From Nitrospira sp. (GTDB lineage Bacteria; Nitrospirota; Nitrospiria; Nitrospirales; Nitrospiraceae): a DNA stretch of 37,965 bases. A program made the position numbers and the translations under genes. The notes below the pieces were generated by a model that was not told where the DNA came from, did not search any database, and saw nothing but the letters and a program-made list of their open reading frames with translations. Where the stretch lies: the NCBI GenBank assembly GCA_005239465.1, contig SPAW01000078.1, positions 1 to 37,965 of the forward strand, in the 5' to 3' direction. This document shows positions 1 to 7,208 of the stretch, piece after piece (position 1 is the stretch's first letter; each line of letters starts with the position of its first letter).

Positions 1-215
1 TGGCTCGCAGTATCCCAATAGTAAATCAGGCGCAGACCGCCTCGTTTTCCTCGTCCCTGCGCGGACCAGCGTAGTTTCCGCAGTCTACCCCCGCCTGCGA
101 TGATCGGGCCTTGCTTGGGGCGGAGAGCGAGAGCCGACTGGAGGGCACGATATGTGTCATCGTCGAGATGGCGCCGAAGCGCCGCGGTAAAGACCGGGGT
201 CTCGACAAAGCGCAT
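1..215 (-). CDS. RelE/HigB-like toxin, 3' end cut off by window edge
   Basis: Reading the minus strand from ATG at 215 gives 71 codons that stay open to the window edge. The product starts MRFVETPVFTAALRRHLDDD and contains ALALRPKQGPIIAGGGRLRK followed by an arginine/glycine-rich stretch and LIYYW. This pattern (an ETPVF start, a LRPxxGxxIxGxGxLRKLRW core and a GGxRxIYYW strand) is that of the RelE/HigB family of type II toxins, which cut mRNA at the ribosome. In HigBA-type modules the toxin gene comes first, so an antitoxin would be expected immediately beyond the left edge. The gene lies 70 nt downstream of fdhD on the same strand; no strong ribosome site is seen. Family assignment is by recognised pattern; activity is unknown. 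Confidence 0.75.
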   Translation of the reverse strand, partial: MRFVETPVFTAALRRHLDDDTYRALQSALALRPKQGPIIAGGGRLRKLRWSAQGRGKRGGLRLIYYWDTAS

Positions 216-267
216 GGAGTATCATACGCCAATGGCGTAGTTCTTTGCAAGGGCTTGGGGGCGGGGG

Positions 268-288
268 CCAGGCGTGAGTATTGACTTA
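268..288 (+). repeat. REP-like motif, copy a
   Basis: CCAGGCGTGAGTATTGACTT matches 34795-34815 almost perfectly and, less completely, the reverse complement of 3732-3750. It overlaps the fdhD stop codon. Motifs of the form GGGGTCAGGCATGAGTATTGAC resemble REP sequences mobilised by IS200-like (TnpA-REP) transposases; that link is inference. Confidence 0.5.
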
Positions 289-1173
289 CGTAGCGAGTCG
301 CACGCGGTCTTCTCCGGTATAAACGACAAACCGTTTGCCGCGGAGGAAACCGACGAGCGTCAGGTTGAATTCCCAGGCGAGCTGGACGGCCAGGCTGGAG
401 GGCGCCGAGACGCAGGCCAAGACGGGAACACCGGCAACCAGGGCCTTCTGAACGATTTCAAAACTCCCACGGCCGCTTACGAGCAATATTAATTCTTTCA
501 AGGGAAGGCGTTTTTCCAGCAGGGCCCAGCCGATCAGCTTATCCACGGCATTGTGACGTCCCACATCCTCACGCAGCGCAATCAACTTGCCTGTCGTATC
601 AAATAAGCCGGCTGCGTGAAGTCCGCCGGTTCGGCCGAACAGAGTCTGGGCTGACCGCAGAGCATCCGGAAGAAGGCACAGGATATCTGGAGCGAAACGA
701 AGATGCGGATTGGGTCGGGTGATGCCGCGCACTCGCACTGTGTCGATCGAGGCTTTCCCACAGATCCCGCAGCTCGACGACGTCAAAAAATTCCGTTGCA
801 GCAGAGCCGGCTTGATCGCGACGCCACGAACGAGATCCACGCGGACAACATTGCGCTTGTGACCCCGCGTAGCGACCTGACGGAGGTTCGCTATCTGTTC
901 GGCACCCTTGATCACGCCTTCCGTCAGCAGGAATCCAGAGGCCAATTCGAGGTCGTGTCCTGGTGTGCGCATCGTCATACTAATCGGACGGGTGCCGATG
1001 CGAATCTCGAGCGGTTCCTCTCCGACCAGATAATCCTCGAACCGGGAGACCTTGCCTTCCTGCCACTCAGTCACTCCCGTGACCGCCACGGGGCGTGCGG
1101 GAATGGCCACGATTTGAGGTTTTCTCTGTGAAGCAGCGGTGCGTTTCTGACTGCGCGCGGGTTGTGTAGGCAT
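286..1173 (-). CDS. fdhD: FdhD, formate dehydrogenase accessory sulfurtransferase
   Basis: A 295-aa cytoplasmic protein of the FdhD/NarQ family. Known members carry sulfur from the cysteine desulfurase IscS to the molybdenum bis-MGD cofactor, a step required for formate dehydrogenase activity. The hallmark SSSCGICGKASIDT is present, with the two essential cysteines at C135 and C138. The body also has PGHDLELASGFLLTEG and REDVGRHNAVDKLIG, both typical of the family. The first 25 residues are basic and poorly conserved, so the true start could be slightly later. The gene begins 5 nt after the stop of the upstream dehydrogenase gene, so the two are co-transcribed and FdhD probably matures that enzyme. 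Its stop codon lies in a REP-like motif. Confidence 0.95.
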   Translation of the reverse strand: MPTQPARSQKRTAASQRKPQIVAIPARPVAVTGVTEWQEGKVSRFEDYLVGEEPLEIRIGTRPISMTMRTPGHDLELASGFLLTEGVIKGAEQIANLRQVATRGHKRNVVRVDLVRGVAIKPALLQRNFLTSSSCGICGKASIDTVRVRGITRPNPHLRFAPDILCLLPDALRSAQTLFGRTGGLHAAGLFDTTGKLIALREDVGRHNAVDKLIGWALLEKRLPLKELILLVSGRGSFEIVQKALVAGVPVLACVSAPSSLAVQLAWEFNLTLVGFLRGKRFVVYTGEDRVRLAT

Positions 1174-1178
1174 GTTGC

Positions 1179-3419
1179 TTAGCCGCTATTCGGAATAATT
1201 TCAACCGTGGCGTTGTAATCCGGTATACCACAGGGATCGAGGCGCCCCGCCGGAATCACTGTGTTTGCTTCGGGCCAATACACTTGTATGGATCCCGGTT
1301 TCACGCGATCAATGACGATTCGTCCACGATACTCGCCGAGTTCGTTGCGCAAGATGACGAAATCTCCTGCGTCGAGCTTCAGGCGGGCTGCATCCTCAGC
1401 CGCCATCAGCACGCTGTCGCGGGAAGCGCCGATGAGCGGGTCCACCTCGGCGCCGACCATGCTATTGAATTGTTTCCCACGTCTGGTGCTGAGGAAGAAT
1501 CGACCGGCTGGAGTTGTCTCCTCCGGCAGATCAATCGGCGTGAACCGGCCTTTGCCGTCCGGCGTCCCAAACCGATCCGCCAGCAGGCGGGGGCCCCCGT
1601 ACTGAACCTGATCTCCCTTCTTGTGTAGAGCGGCGATTCCTTTATACGTTGGGCAGACTCGTTCGATCTCCCGTCTGATGTCGCGTGTGTCGCGCCACGG
1701 GAAGATCTTCGCGGCCCGCTCCGGATCAAGCCGACGCGCAACCAAGACCGGAATTTCCCACTCGTCTCTGGCTTCGCCGGGACGAGGCCCCGGTATCTCC
1801 GGACTGTAGATGATCCGCCGTTCCGTGCTCGTCTCGGTGCCACCGCCACTTTGCTCGTAGCGCGTCCGTGAGGGGAGTAGCACCACGAGGTCCGCCGGAT
1901 CCTCCAGCATGGTCGAACTCACGACGATGTCCTGATGCACGCGGAGCCTGATGTTGCCGAATGCCCGGCGCACCCGGGAAGGTTCGGGCAACGTCTCCAG
2001 GAAATTGCCGCCGCTCTGCCAAAGGACGTCGATCTCGCCCCGCTCTGCCGCCAGGATCATGTGCGCCGCCCCCAGGCCTTTCCACGAGGGAGGCTGGAAA
2101 CCCCAGAATTCCGGCATAGCAAACAGAGTCGCGTTCTGGTCGTTGACTGGATAATCCATTGAATAGGCGCTCGGCATGGCGCCCATCTCGGCGCCGCCCT
2201 GCACTCCGCTGTGTCCCCGGATCGGCATGAGGCCCGTGTGCGGCCGTCCCACGTTCCCGCGGGCGAGTTGTAGATTCACAATCGCCTTCACGTTGTCCGT
2301 CCCGTAGCGATGTTGGGTCACCCCCATGCTCCACACAATGATCGCGTGACGGGCCTTCCCGAATGTCTGCGCGAAGCGGTACATGTCGCTGCGAGTCACG
2401 CCTGCGCCCCGTTCGAGGCTCTCCCAGGGAAGGGCCCGCACTTTCGATTCCAGGTCGTCCCAGCCGACGGTCCGGGCGGCGATGAAATCGCGATCCAGCC
2501 AGCCTTGTTCGATGAGATGTTTGAGCACGCCGTAAAAGAACGGAATGTCGCCGCCGACATGGATGTGAAAGAAATCGTCGGCCAGCTTCGTGCCGAACAA
2601 GGCGCTCTCTGCCACCGAGGGAATCCAATAACGCTCCATGCCGGGCTCAACAAAGGGATTTACCACCACGATTTTGGTGCCGGCTTTCTTCGCATAGTAG
2701 AGGTATTTCAACGTCACCGGCTGATTGTTGGCGGTGTTGGCGCCTACAAACACCAAGAGATCGGCCCCGATCCAATCCTGGTACGAACAGGTGGTGGCCG
2801 AGCAGCCGACTGTTTCCTTGAGCGCCGCTGTGCTCGGCGCGTGGCAGACACGCGCGCTGGTGTCGACGTGGTTGGTACCGATAAAGCGGGCTACTTTTTG
2901 ATGGGCGTAGTAGGCCTCGTTGGTCACGCCGCGGGCCGTGAGAAACCATCCGAGACGGTGGGGATCGGTGGCACGCAGCCGCTCGACAATCAGACGGATG
3001 GCCTCTTCCCAGGAGACCCGCCGGAAGCCTGTGTCCCCGCGATGCCGGATCATCGGAACACAGAGGCGTCCCAACTTCCGCAACGCCTTGCCTTTCATGG
3101 AGCGTAGCGGAGCCACATCTTCGAGGCGATGCCAGTTCATGGCCGGCATCGTGTTAAGCCGTAGAAGCTGCAGCCGGACCCAGCACAGGTGCAGATCCTT
3201 CATGGTCCAGTCATGCATGCCCGTCGTGCCGAGTGAGCACCCGTCACAACAGCCGTCGCGCAGGATGCGGTAGGCGTAGCCGAGGCTGTCGCGGTTTTCC
3301 CAGACCGCATCGAGGATGTCTTTGTAATTGTTCGGATGCTGCTGATGGAGTCCGAAGGGGATCAGACTGACCCAGTGTCTCTGAACCGATTCCTTCCCTG
3401 ATGCATGCTCGTCTGTCAT
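1179..3419 (-). CDS. FdhF/YdeP-type molybdopterin oxidoreductase (formate dehydrogenase-like alpha subunit)
   Basis: A 746-aa member of the molybdopterin oxidoreductase superfamily, closest in feel to the FdhF/YdeP group (formate dehydrogenase-like alpha subunits). The N-terminal part has a cysteine cluster, CCDGC at 57-61 and C79, which is not the full four-cysteine ferredoxin spacing, so an ordinary [4Fe-4S] cluster is doubtful. The motif NHVDTSARVCHAPSTAAL aligns with the formate dehydrogenase segment that holds the Mo ligand; here that ligand would be C192, an ordinary cysteine rather than selenocysteine. Further family motifs are GANTANNQPVTLKYL, RGHSGVQGGAEMG and a C-terminal molydopterin-binding beta domain (GRFFLSTRRGKQFNSM). 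No twin-arginine signal is seen, so it is probably cytoplasmic. fdhD follows 5 nt downstream. The substrate is not proven; YdeP relatives are not all formate dehydrogenases. Confidence 0.88.
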   Translation of the reverse strand: MTDEHASGKESVQRHWVSLIPFGLHQQHPNNYKDILDAVWENRDSLGYAYRILRDGCCDGCSLGTTGMHDWTMKDLHLCWVRLQLLRLNTMPAMNWHRLEDVAPLRSMKGKALRKLGRLCVPMIRHRGDTGFRRVSWEEAIRLIVERLRATDPHRLGWFLTARGVTNEAYYAHQKVARFIGTNHVDTSARVCHAPSTAALKETVGCSATTCSYQDWIGADLLVFVGANTANNQPVTLKYLYYAKKAGTKIVVVNPFVEPGMERYWIPSVAESALFGTKLADDFFHIHVGGDIPFFYGVLKHLIEQGWLDRDFIAARTVGWDDLESKVRALPWESLERGAGVTRSDMYRFAQTFGKARHAIIVWSMGVTQHRYGTDNVKAIVNLQLARGNVGRPHTGLMPIRGHSGVQGGAEMGAMPSAYSMDYPVNDQNATLFAMPEFWGFQPPSWKGLGAAHMILAAERGEIDVLWQSGGNFLETLPEPSRVRRAFGNIRLRVHQDIVVSSTMLEDPADLVVLLPSRTRYEQSGGGTETSTERRIIYSPEIPGPRPGEARDEWEIPVLVARRLDPERAAKIFPWRDTRDIRREIERVCPTYKGIAALHKKGDQVQYGGPRLLADRFGTPDGKGRFTPIDLPEETTPAGRFFLSTRRGKQFNSMVGAEVDPLIGASRDSVLMAAEDAARLKLDAGDFVILRNELGEYRGRIVIDRVKPGSIQVYWPEANTVIPAGRLDPCGIPDYNATVEIIPNSG

Positions 3420-3449
3420 GACTCTCAGGTTCCTTATCTGCAGAACGCC

Positions 3450-3458
3450 ATTGTAGCA
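3450..3458 (-). promoter_or_regulatory. Candidate extended -10 promoter of the formate dehydrogenase operon
   Basis: On the minus strand TGCTACAAT is an extended -10 element, 30 nt ahead of the ATG at 3419. No good -35 is visible. The form TGC-TATANT recurs ahead of deoB and the ketopantoate reductase gene. Confidence 0.4.
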
Positions 3459-3549
3459 CTACCTTCCTTGCGGGAAGATGAAAATCTCCGGCGTCGGTGA
3501 TCCCGCCGTGCACCGCTGTGTGCGAACGCTTCCAATATCCTGTCATTGG

Positions 3550-3610
3550 GCTATGTTTCCCCCCTCTCGCTTCGGTATAATGTTCGCTGCTAGTTCGTTT
3601 TCGTGAAGAC
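3550..3610 (+). repeat. 60-bp repeat with TATAAT, copy 1
   Basis: About 60 bp matching 5346-5406 at roughly 80% by eye, including the block CTCGCTTCGGTATAAT. Both copies lie in repeat-filled intergenic DNA and both are followed by a CGTCGTTCGTATCTCG half-palindrome. It could act as a promoter or simply be part of a mobile repeat. The whole gap 3420-3830 holds no credible gene. Confidence 0.6.
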
Positions 3611-3659
3611 TTCGGCGAGCTCGCTTCGGCCGAGCTCAGCGTCGAGGCCAGTCGAGCCG

Positions 3660-3715
3660 CGTCGTTCGTATCTCGCGGGATCTGAGGGCCAGTTACCTTA
3701 CGAGATACGTTTCAC
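3660..3715. repeat. Inverted repeat CGTATCTCG / CGAGATACG
   Basis: CGTCGTTCGTATCTCG at 3660-3675 faces CGAGATACGTTTCACG at 3700-3715. The same two half-sites, differently spaced, flank 5405-5564 and occur inside the element at 14553-14714. Confidence 0.6.
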
Positions 3716-3731
3716 GTTGTGCGCACCAGTT

Positions 3732-3750
3732 CATACTCATGCTTGACCCC
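3732..3750 (-). repeat. REP-like motif, copy b
   Basis: On the minus strand it reads GGGGTCAAGCATGAGTATG, matching the copies at 268-288 and 34791-34815. Confidence 0.5.
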
Positions 3751-3830
3751 ATGGCCCCATGAACTGTACGAAGCCCCCGTAAAATAGGGCGGAGATTTCT
3801 ATAATCAGCGCCAAAGGAGGAGGAATTACC

Positions 3831-4157
3831 ATGGGACTTCAACCGTTACAGGATTGGGCACTGATCGAACCGTCGGAGGCCAAGGGAAAGACCGCCGGGG
3901 GGTTGTTCATCCCCGACACGGCCAAGGAGAAACCTGTAGAAGGAAAGGTCCTGGCCGTGGGGAAGGGGCGCTGGGAAACTCCGGAAGAGAAGGGAGGCAG
4001 TAAACCCAAAAAGAAGGAGGAAAAGGTCTTCAAGCCCACAGTCCTCAAACCGGGGGATCAGGTCCTCTACGAGAAATACGGAACGACTAAAGTCGATCTG
4101 GACGGTAAGGAACTCGTGCTCGTCCGCGAGTCCGACGTCCTGGGCTGGGTGGGGTAA
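3831..4157 (+). CDS. groES: Stand-alone GroES/Cpn10 co-chaperonin with lysine-rich insert
   Basis: A 108-aa Cpn10-fold co-chaperonin, which in known cases caps the GroEL barrel during folding. The mobile-loop region that contacts GroEL is recognisable at residues 16-32 (TAGGLFIPDTAK), followed by GKVLAVGKG, LKPGDQVLYEKYG and the terminal ELVLVRESDVLGWVG. Typical GroES is 95-100 aa. The extra length is a charged lysine/glutamate segment at about 47-66 (GGSKPKKKEEK) placed between two strands of the barrel. A very strong ribosome site, AAAGGAGGAGG at 3813-3823, supports this start. No groEL follows, so it is either a second GroES or partners a distant groEL. A TATAAT at 3800-3805 is possible but lacks a -35. 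Confidence 0.93.
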   Translation: MGLQPLQDWALIEPSEAKGKTAGGLFIPDTAKEKPVEGKVLAVGKGRWETPEEKGGSKPKKKEEKVFKPTVLKPGDQVLYEKYGTTKVDLDGKELVLVRESDVLGWVG

Positions 4158-4210
4158 GAAGAGATGTCGTCGATCAGGCCCCGGTAGGCTAGTTTCCTTT
4201 TCGGGGGCAT

Positions 4211-4229
4211 CTCAGCCTGACCCCATTCT
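4211..4229 (-). repeat. REP-like motif, copy d (partial)
   Basis: The minus strand reads AGAATGGGGTCAGGCTGAG, sharing GGGGTCAGGC with the other REP-like copies. It sits just downstream of the minus-strand lipoprotein gene. Confidence 0.35.
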
Positions 4230-4253
4230 GCCGGAATGCTCCAGAACACCAAT

Positions 4254-4670
4254 TTAGGGGCTTGGCGCCAGGAAAGGAGTCGTCCTGATGTCGAATTCGT
4301 ATCGTTTTGCCTCATTGTCAAGGTGATTCCATCCCCACCCGCTGAGCCGGTCATTGACGAAGATGAAGGGAGTGTAATTGTCTTGGCTCCAGCCTCGACT
4401 GGTGTAAGTTTCTATGTATTGCGTAATGTACAAATAGGTAAGAACGGTCTCGTTGTCCTTGCCTCGATGCATGACTATCTTGTCTGGCGGTCCCATCACT
4501 TTCGTGACTTCTTCAGTGGTCATGTCCTGCTTAAGACCGACCATGTTTTTCTTGTTCTCGTAGGCGCGAGTACCTCGTTTCGCTGGACTGTCAGCGCAAC
4601 CCGCCAGGGCTACAGCAACAGCGACGAGGCAGAGCCAACGAAAGATGAAGTAAATCTTCAGCATTCGCAT
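4254..4670 (-). CDS. Lipoprotein with BamE/SmpA-like domain
   Basis: A 138-aa lipoprotein. The N-terminus is a basic n-region, a hydrophobic stretch (LCLVAVAVALAGC) and a clear lipobox ending at C24, so it should be lipidated and membrane-anchored. The mature part has LKQDMTTEEVTKVMGPPDKI, a pattern of small outer-membrane lipoproteins of the BamE/SmpA fold, and a strand-rich end with LTYLYITQYIET. The in-frame ATG at 4664 is an alternative start two codons later. Its start lies 41 nt beyond an attC-like site on the same strand (4711-4800), so it could be an integron cassette gene; no matching attC is seen after its stop, where a REP-like motif lies instead. Function is inferred only from fold resemblance. 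Confidence 0.7.
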   Translation of the reverse strand: MRMLKIYFIFRWLCLVAVAVALAGCADSPAKRGTRAYENKKNMVGLKQDMTTEEVTKVMGPPDKIVMHRGKDNETVLTYLYITQYIETYTSRGWSQDNYTPFIFVNDRLSGWGWNHLDNEAKRYEFDIRTTPFLAPSP

Positions 4671-4710
4671 GCAACCTATTTGAAGTAAAGGTTTGAGAAG
4701 GATTACTCAC

Positions 4711-4800
4711 GGCTAACGTTTCCAGTAACCGGCGCGCGCCGACAAGACCGTGCACGGCAGGGCGCTTCCGCGCGCGTCCGCGTTGACTGGGCAGTTAGGC
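4711..4800 (-). repeat. attC-like integron recombination site (minus strand)
   Basis: Read on the minus strand it starts GCCTAAC (R'', 4800-4794) and ends GTTAGCC (R', 4717-4711). Between them the arms pair: CCCAGTCAACGCGG near R'' against CCAGTAACCGG (reverse complement) near R', with unpaired extra bases in the first arm, as attC sites have. R'' begins 7 nt after the stop of the membrane-protein gene at 4808, the usual cassette arrangement. The 90-bp length is typical. No structure prediction was run. Confidence 0.65.
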
Positions 4801-4807
4801 CGACGAC

Positions 4808-4996
4808 TCACGTACGCGTTTCCCGCCATACCATCACCGCAAGCCCTGTCGCGATTACAAAGGCGGTCCCGCTCACCCACACGGGAACGCTCACTCCATT
4901 CACCGTGACCTCCCAGCCCAAGATGAATCGCAACAATTGCAATACGGCAATCATCGACAAGAGAATAATCGCGATGATGGTGAATGGCTTCTTCAT
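4808..4996 (-). CDS. Small two-helix membrane protein, likely cassette gene
   Basis: A 62-aa protein, MKKPFTIIAIILLSMIAVLQ and onward, with hydrophobic helices at about 5-26 and 38-56 joined by GWEVTVNGVSVPVW. Similar small proteins of unknown function are common in bacterial genomes; I give no function. The start is supported by GGAG, 7 nt ahead of the ATG at 4996. Upstream on the same strand is GTTAGTG (5013-5007), a plausible cassette boundary, and the GGAG overlaps its end. Downstream, 7 nt past the stop, is an attC-like site. I read it as an integron cassette about 215 bp long. Confidence 0.65.
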   Translation of the reverse strand: MKKPFTIIAIILLSMIAVLQLLRFILGWEVTVNGVSVPVWVSGTAFVIATGLAVMVWRETRT

Positions 4997-5013
4997 TGTT
5001 TATCTCCACTAAC

Positions 5014-5345
5014 CAAGATCGCCCAGAGCCATACGTTCTCAGCGGCCTACCTATGGACTATCTGGTTCCGTATAAGACAACAATTCACTCTGTCCGGCAG
5101 TATATGCTCCTCCTGATTGGGCGGCAAGACAACCGGAGAAGACACATCATTTCACATCGCTGCATCATCTTTTTTGATTTCGCCTGCGTCTGCTGGGAGC
5201 TTCTCTAGATCCGCCTAAGATCCCGCATCTGTGCACATCCATCGCACGTAAGGTACTGCCCTCACGGATCTGCTGGTATTTTCGCTCTCGCCTTCTTGGC
5301 CTACGAAGCACGTTTCACGCTAAATGTTTCCAAACCTGAAGAGAG
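5014..5345. other. Gene-free stretch
   Basis: No credible gene, RNA or strong repeat is seen. The open frame running through 4984-5208 on the plus strand has no recognisable protein pattern or ribosome site. Confidence 0.5.
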
Positions 5346-5406
5346 GCTAGGTTTCCCCCTCTCGCTTCGGTATAATCCTTCCCTCTAGTTCGTTGTTCGT
5401 GAAACG
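5346..5406 (+). repeat. 60-bp repeat with TATAAT, copy 2
   Basis: Second copy of the block at 3550-3610; TATAAT is at 5371-5376. The copies share GCTAKGTTTCCCCC, CTCGCTTCGGTATAAT and the following CTAGTTCGTT. Confidence 0.6.
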
Positions 5407-5564
5407 TCGTTCGTATCTCGATAACCGAGTGTCTGGTTATGAGTTTCAAGTTCCAGGTTTCAGGTTGGGGAGGACTCCGAAACTAGAAACTTTCAACTTG
5501 GAACTTGTAACCTGAAACGCTTCACGCATCACGAGCGACGGTCTTTTCGAGATACGTTTCACCG
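5405..5564. repeat. Nested inverted repeats upstream of recA
   Basis: The outer half-sites are CGTCGTTCGTATCTCG (5405-5420) and CGAGATACGTTTCAC (5549-5563). Inside, CAAGTTCCAGGTTTCAGGTT faces AACTTGGAACTTGTAACC, an imperfect second palindrome. It has no coding potential and is probably an accreted repeat. Confidence 0.55.
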
Positions 5565-5600
5565 TTCGGCAAGCTCACGGCCCTGAGTTACACCGAAGGG
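5564..5600. repeat. Short dispersed repeat (AAGCTCAC..CCCTGAG)
   Basis: GTTCGGCAAGCTCACGGCC and the following CCTGAGTTACACCGAAGGG match 13678-13714 (GTTCGACAAGCTCACCACC and onward) at most positions. It is a REP-type hairpin end with no gene content. Confidence 0.5.
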
Positions 5601-5656
5601 CGAGGGACGCTTCACGGGGCACGCATAGGATCACGCTTGAGTGGAGGATTGCACTA

Positions 5657-6730
5657 ATGTCAGAGAAAGACGACAAAAAGCGCGCGTTGGATTTGGCCCT
5701 GTCCCAGATTGAGAAGCAGTATGGGAAGGGGGCCATTATGAAGCTCGGGGCCGATGATCGACCGGCCGATGTCCCGGCGATTTCAACGGGGTCATTGGGC
5801 CTCGATATTGCCCTCGGTGTCGGCGGTCTTCCGCGTGGCCGGGTGAGCGAGATTTTTGGGCCGGAAGCCTCGGGTAAGACGACCATGACGCTCCATTGTA
5901 TTGCCGAGGTGCAGAAGACCGGCGGGGTGGCGGCGTTCATCGATGCGGAACATGCGCTGGACCTGACCTATGCCAAGAAGCTCGGTGTGCAGGCAGACGA
6001 TCTGCTGGTGTCGCAGCCGGATACGGGCGAGCAGGCACTGGAAATTGCCGAAACATTGGTGCGCAGTGGGGCGGTCGATCTGATCGTCGTGGACTCGGTG
6101 GCGGCGTTGACCCCGCGGGCTGAGATTGAAGGCGAGATGGGTGACGCCCACATGGGTTTGCAAGCCAGGCTGATGTCACAGGCTTTGCGGAAGCTGACCG
6201 CGGCAATCTCCAAGTCGCAGACGACGCTTATTTTCATCAACCAGATTCGCATGAAGATCGGCGTGATGTTCGGCAATCCGGAGACGACCACCGGCGGCAA
6301 CGCACTCAAGTTCTATGCGTCGGTTCGACTGGATATTCGTCGTATCGAATCGATCAAGGAAGGGCAGGATGTGACCGGCAGCCGTGTGCGGGTGAAGGTG
6401 GTGAAAAACAAGATGGCCCCGCCGTTCAGGCAGGCGGAATTCGACATCATGTTCGCGGAAGGCATTTCCAAGACCGGCGAACTGGTGGATTTGGGCGTCG
6501 ACAAGAAGGTCATTGAGAAATCCGGCGCTTGGTACTCCTATAAAGGTGAACGGATCGGACAGGGCCGTGAAGCGGCGCGAGATTTCCTCAAGAATAATAC
6601 GGGAGTAGCACATGAGGTCGAGGCAAAACTCCGAGAGCTGGCCGGGGTGCCGGCGCGAAACGAGAAGAAGACCGAGGTGAAAGACGAGAAGCCAGTAGGT
6701 CGATCCGATGAAAAGCGGGCGCACCGGTAG
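5657..6730 (+). CDS. recA: RecA recombinase
   Basis: A 357-aa RecA: the ATP-dependent strand-exchange protein of homologous recombination, also co-protease of the SOS response. Walker A is GPEASGKT at 68-75, the catalytic glutamate lies in IDAEHA (E97), and Walker B is DLIVVD at 141-146. [28 protein letters not shown] carries loop L2 and the monomer interface; this part is fully canonical. The C-terminal tail is charged and lysine-rich ([18 protein letters not shown]), as usual. GGAGG at 5642-5646 precedes the ATG by 10 nt. I see no recognisable LexA box. The last 23 nt overlap recX, so the two are translationally coupled. Confidence 0.98.
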   Translation: MSEKDDKKRALDLALSQIEKQYGKGAIMKLGADDRPADVPAISTGSLGLDIALGVGGLPRGRVSEIFGPEASGKTTMTLHCIAEVQKTGGVAAFIDAEHALDLTYAKKLGVQADDLLVSQPDTGEQALEIAETLVRSGAVDLIVVDSVAALTPRAEIEGEMGDAHMGLQARLMSQALRKLTAAISKSQTTLIFINQIRMKIGVMFGNPETTTGGNALKFYASVRLDIRRIESIKEGQDVTGSRVRVKVVKNKMAPPFRQAEFDIMFAEGISKTGELVDLGVDKKVIEKSGAWYSYKGERIGQGREAARDFLKNNTGVAHEVEAKLRELAGVPARNEKKTEVKDEKPVGRSDEKRAHR

Positions 6731-7208
6731 GCGGCCTGGCTCGTCACAGTCGGACAACTGGTTGCACCTTGCGGTGCGGTATCTCGCTCGTTGGGATCGC
6801 ACGGTCGCTCAGGTCGAGCAATTTCTCAGAGACAAGGGAGCCTCGCCCGCCCAGGCCAAGCAGACGATTGGCCGATTGTCCGATCTCCGGTATCTCAATG
6901 ATCGTGCCTATGCCGAGCGGTGGGTGGAAAGCCGGCTGGCCCGCCGGCCGATGGGGCGGGAGCGGCTCAAAGCAGAATTACAGGCCAAAGGAATCGCAGA
7001 TACTGTGGCCGATGGCGCGATTCAAGAGGCCTTACGCGGGGTTGATGAGGAGGCTTTGGCGCGTCGAGCGCTGAAGGCCAGGCAGCAACGGAGGCAGCGG
7101 TTGACGCCGATCCAAGCCCTGCGCCTCCTACGTCAGTGGGGTTTCGAGGAAGAGACGATCGACCGTATGATTGGGGCGCTCATTGAACGTGAGGAATCTG
7201 GGGCATGA
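6708..7208 (+). CDS. recX: RecX, RecA regulator
   Basis: A 166-aa RecX. In known bacteria it binds the RecA filament and limits its activity. The protein is built of three-helix repeats: [19 protein letters not shown], then the diagnostic [21 protein letters not shown] and [16 protein letters not shown], and [18 protein letters not shown] at the end. The ATG at 6708 lies inside the last codons of recA in another frame, the usual recA-recX coupling. The stop overlaps the alaS start by 4 nt (ATGA). The first 18 residues are basic and probably disordered. Confidence 0.95.
   Translation: MKSGRTGRRPGSSQSDNWLHLAVRYLARWDRTVAQVEQFLRDKGASPAQAKQTIGRLSDLRYLNDRAYAERWVESRLARRPMGRERLKAELQAKGIADTVADGAIQEALRGVDEEALARRALKARQQRRQRLTPIQALRLLRQWGFEEETIDRMIGALIEREESGA

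Noticed and set aside
1179-3419. Selenocysteine formate dehydrogenase
   Set aside because: The Mo-ligand position reads as an ordinary cysteine codon and there is no in-frame TGA.
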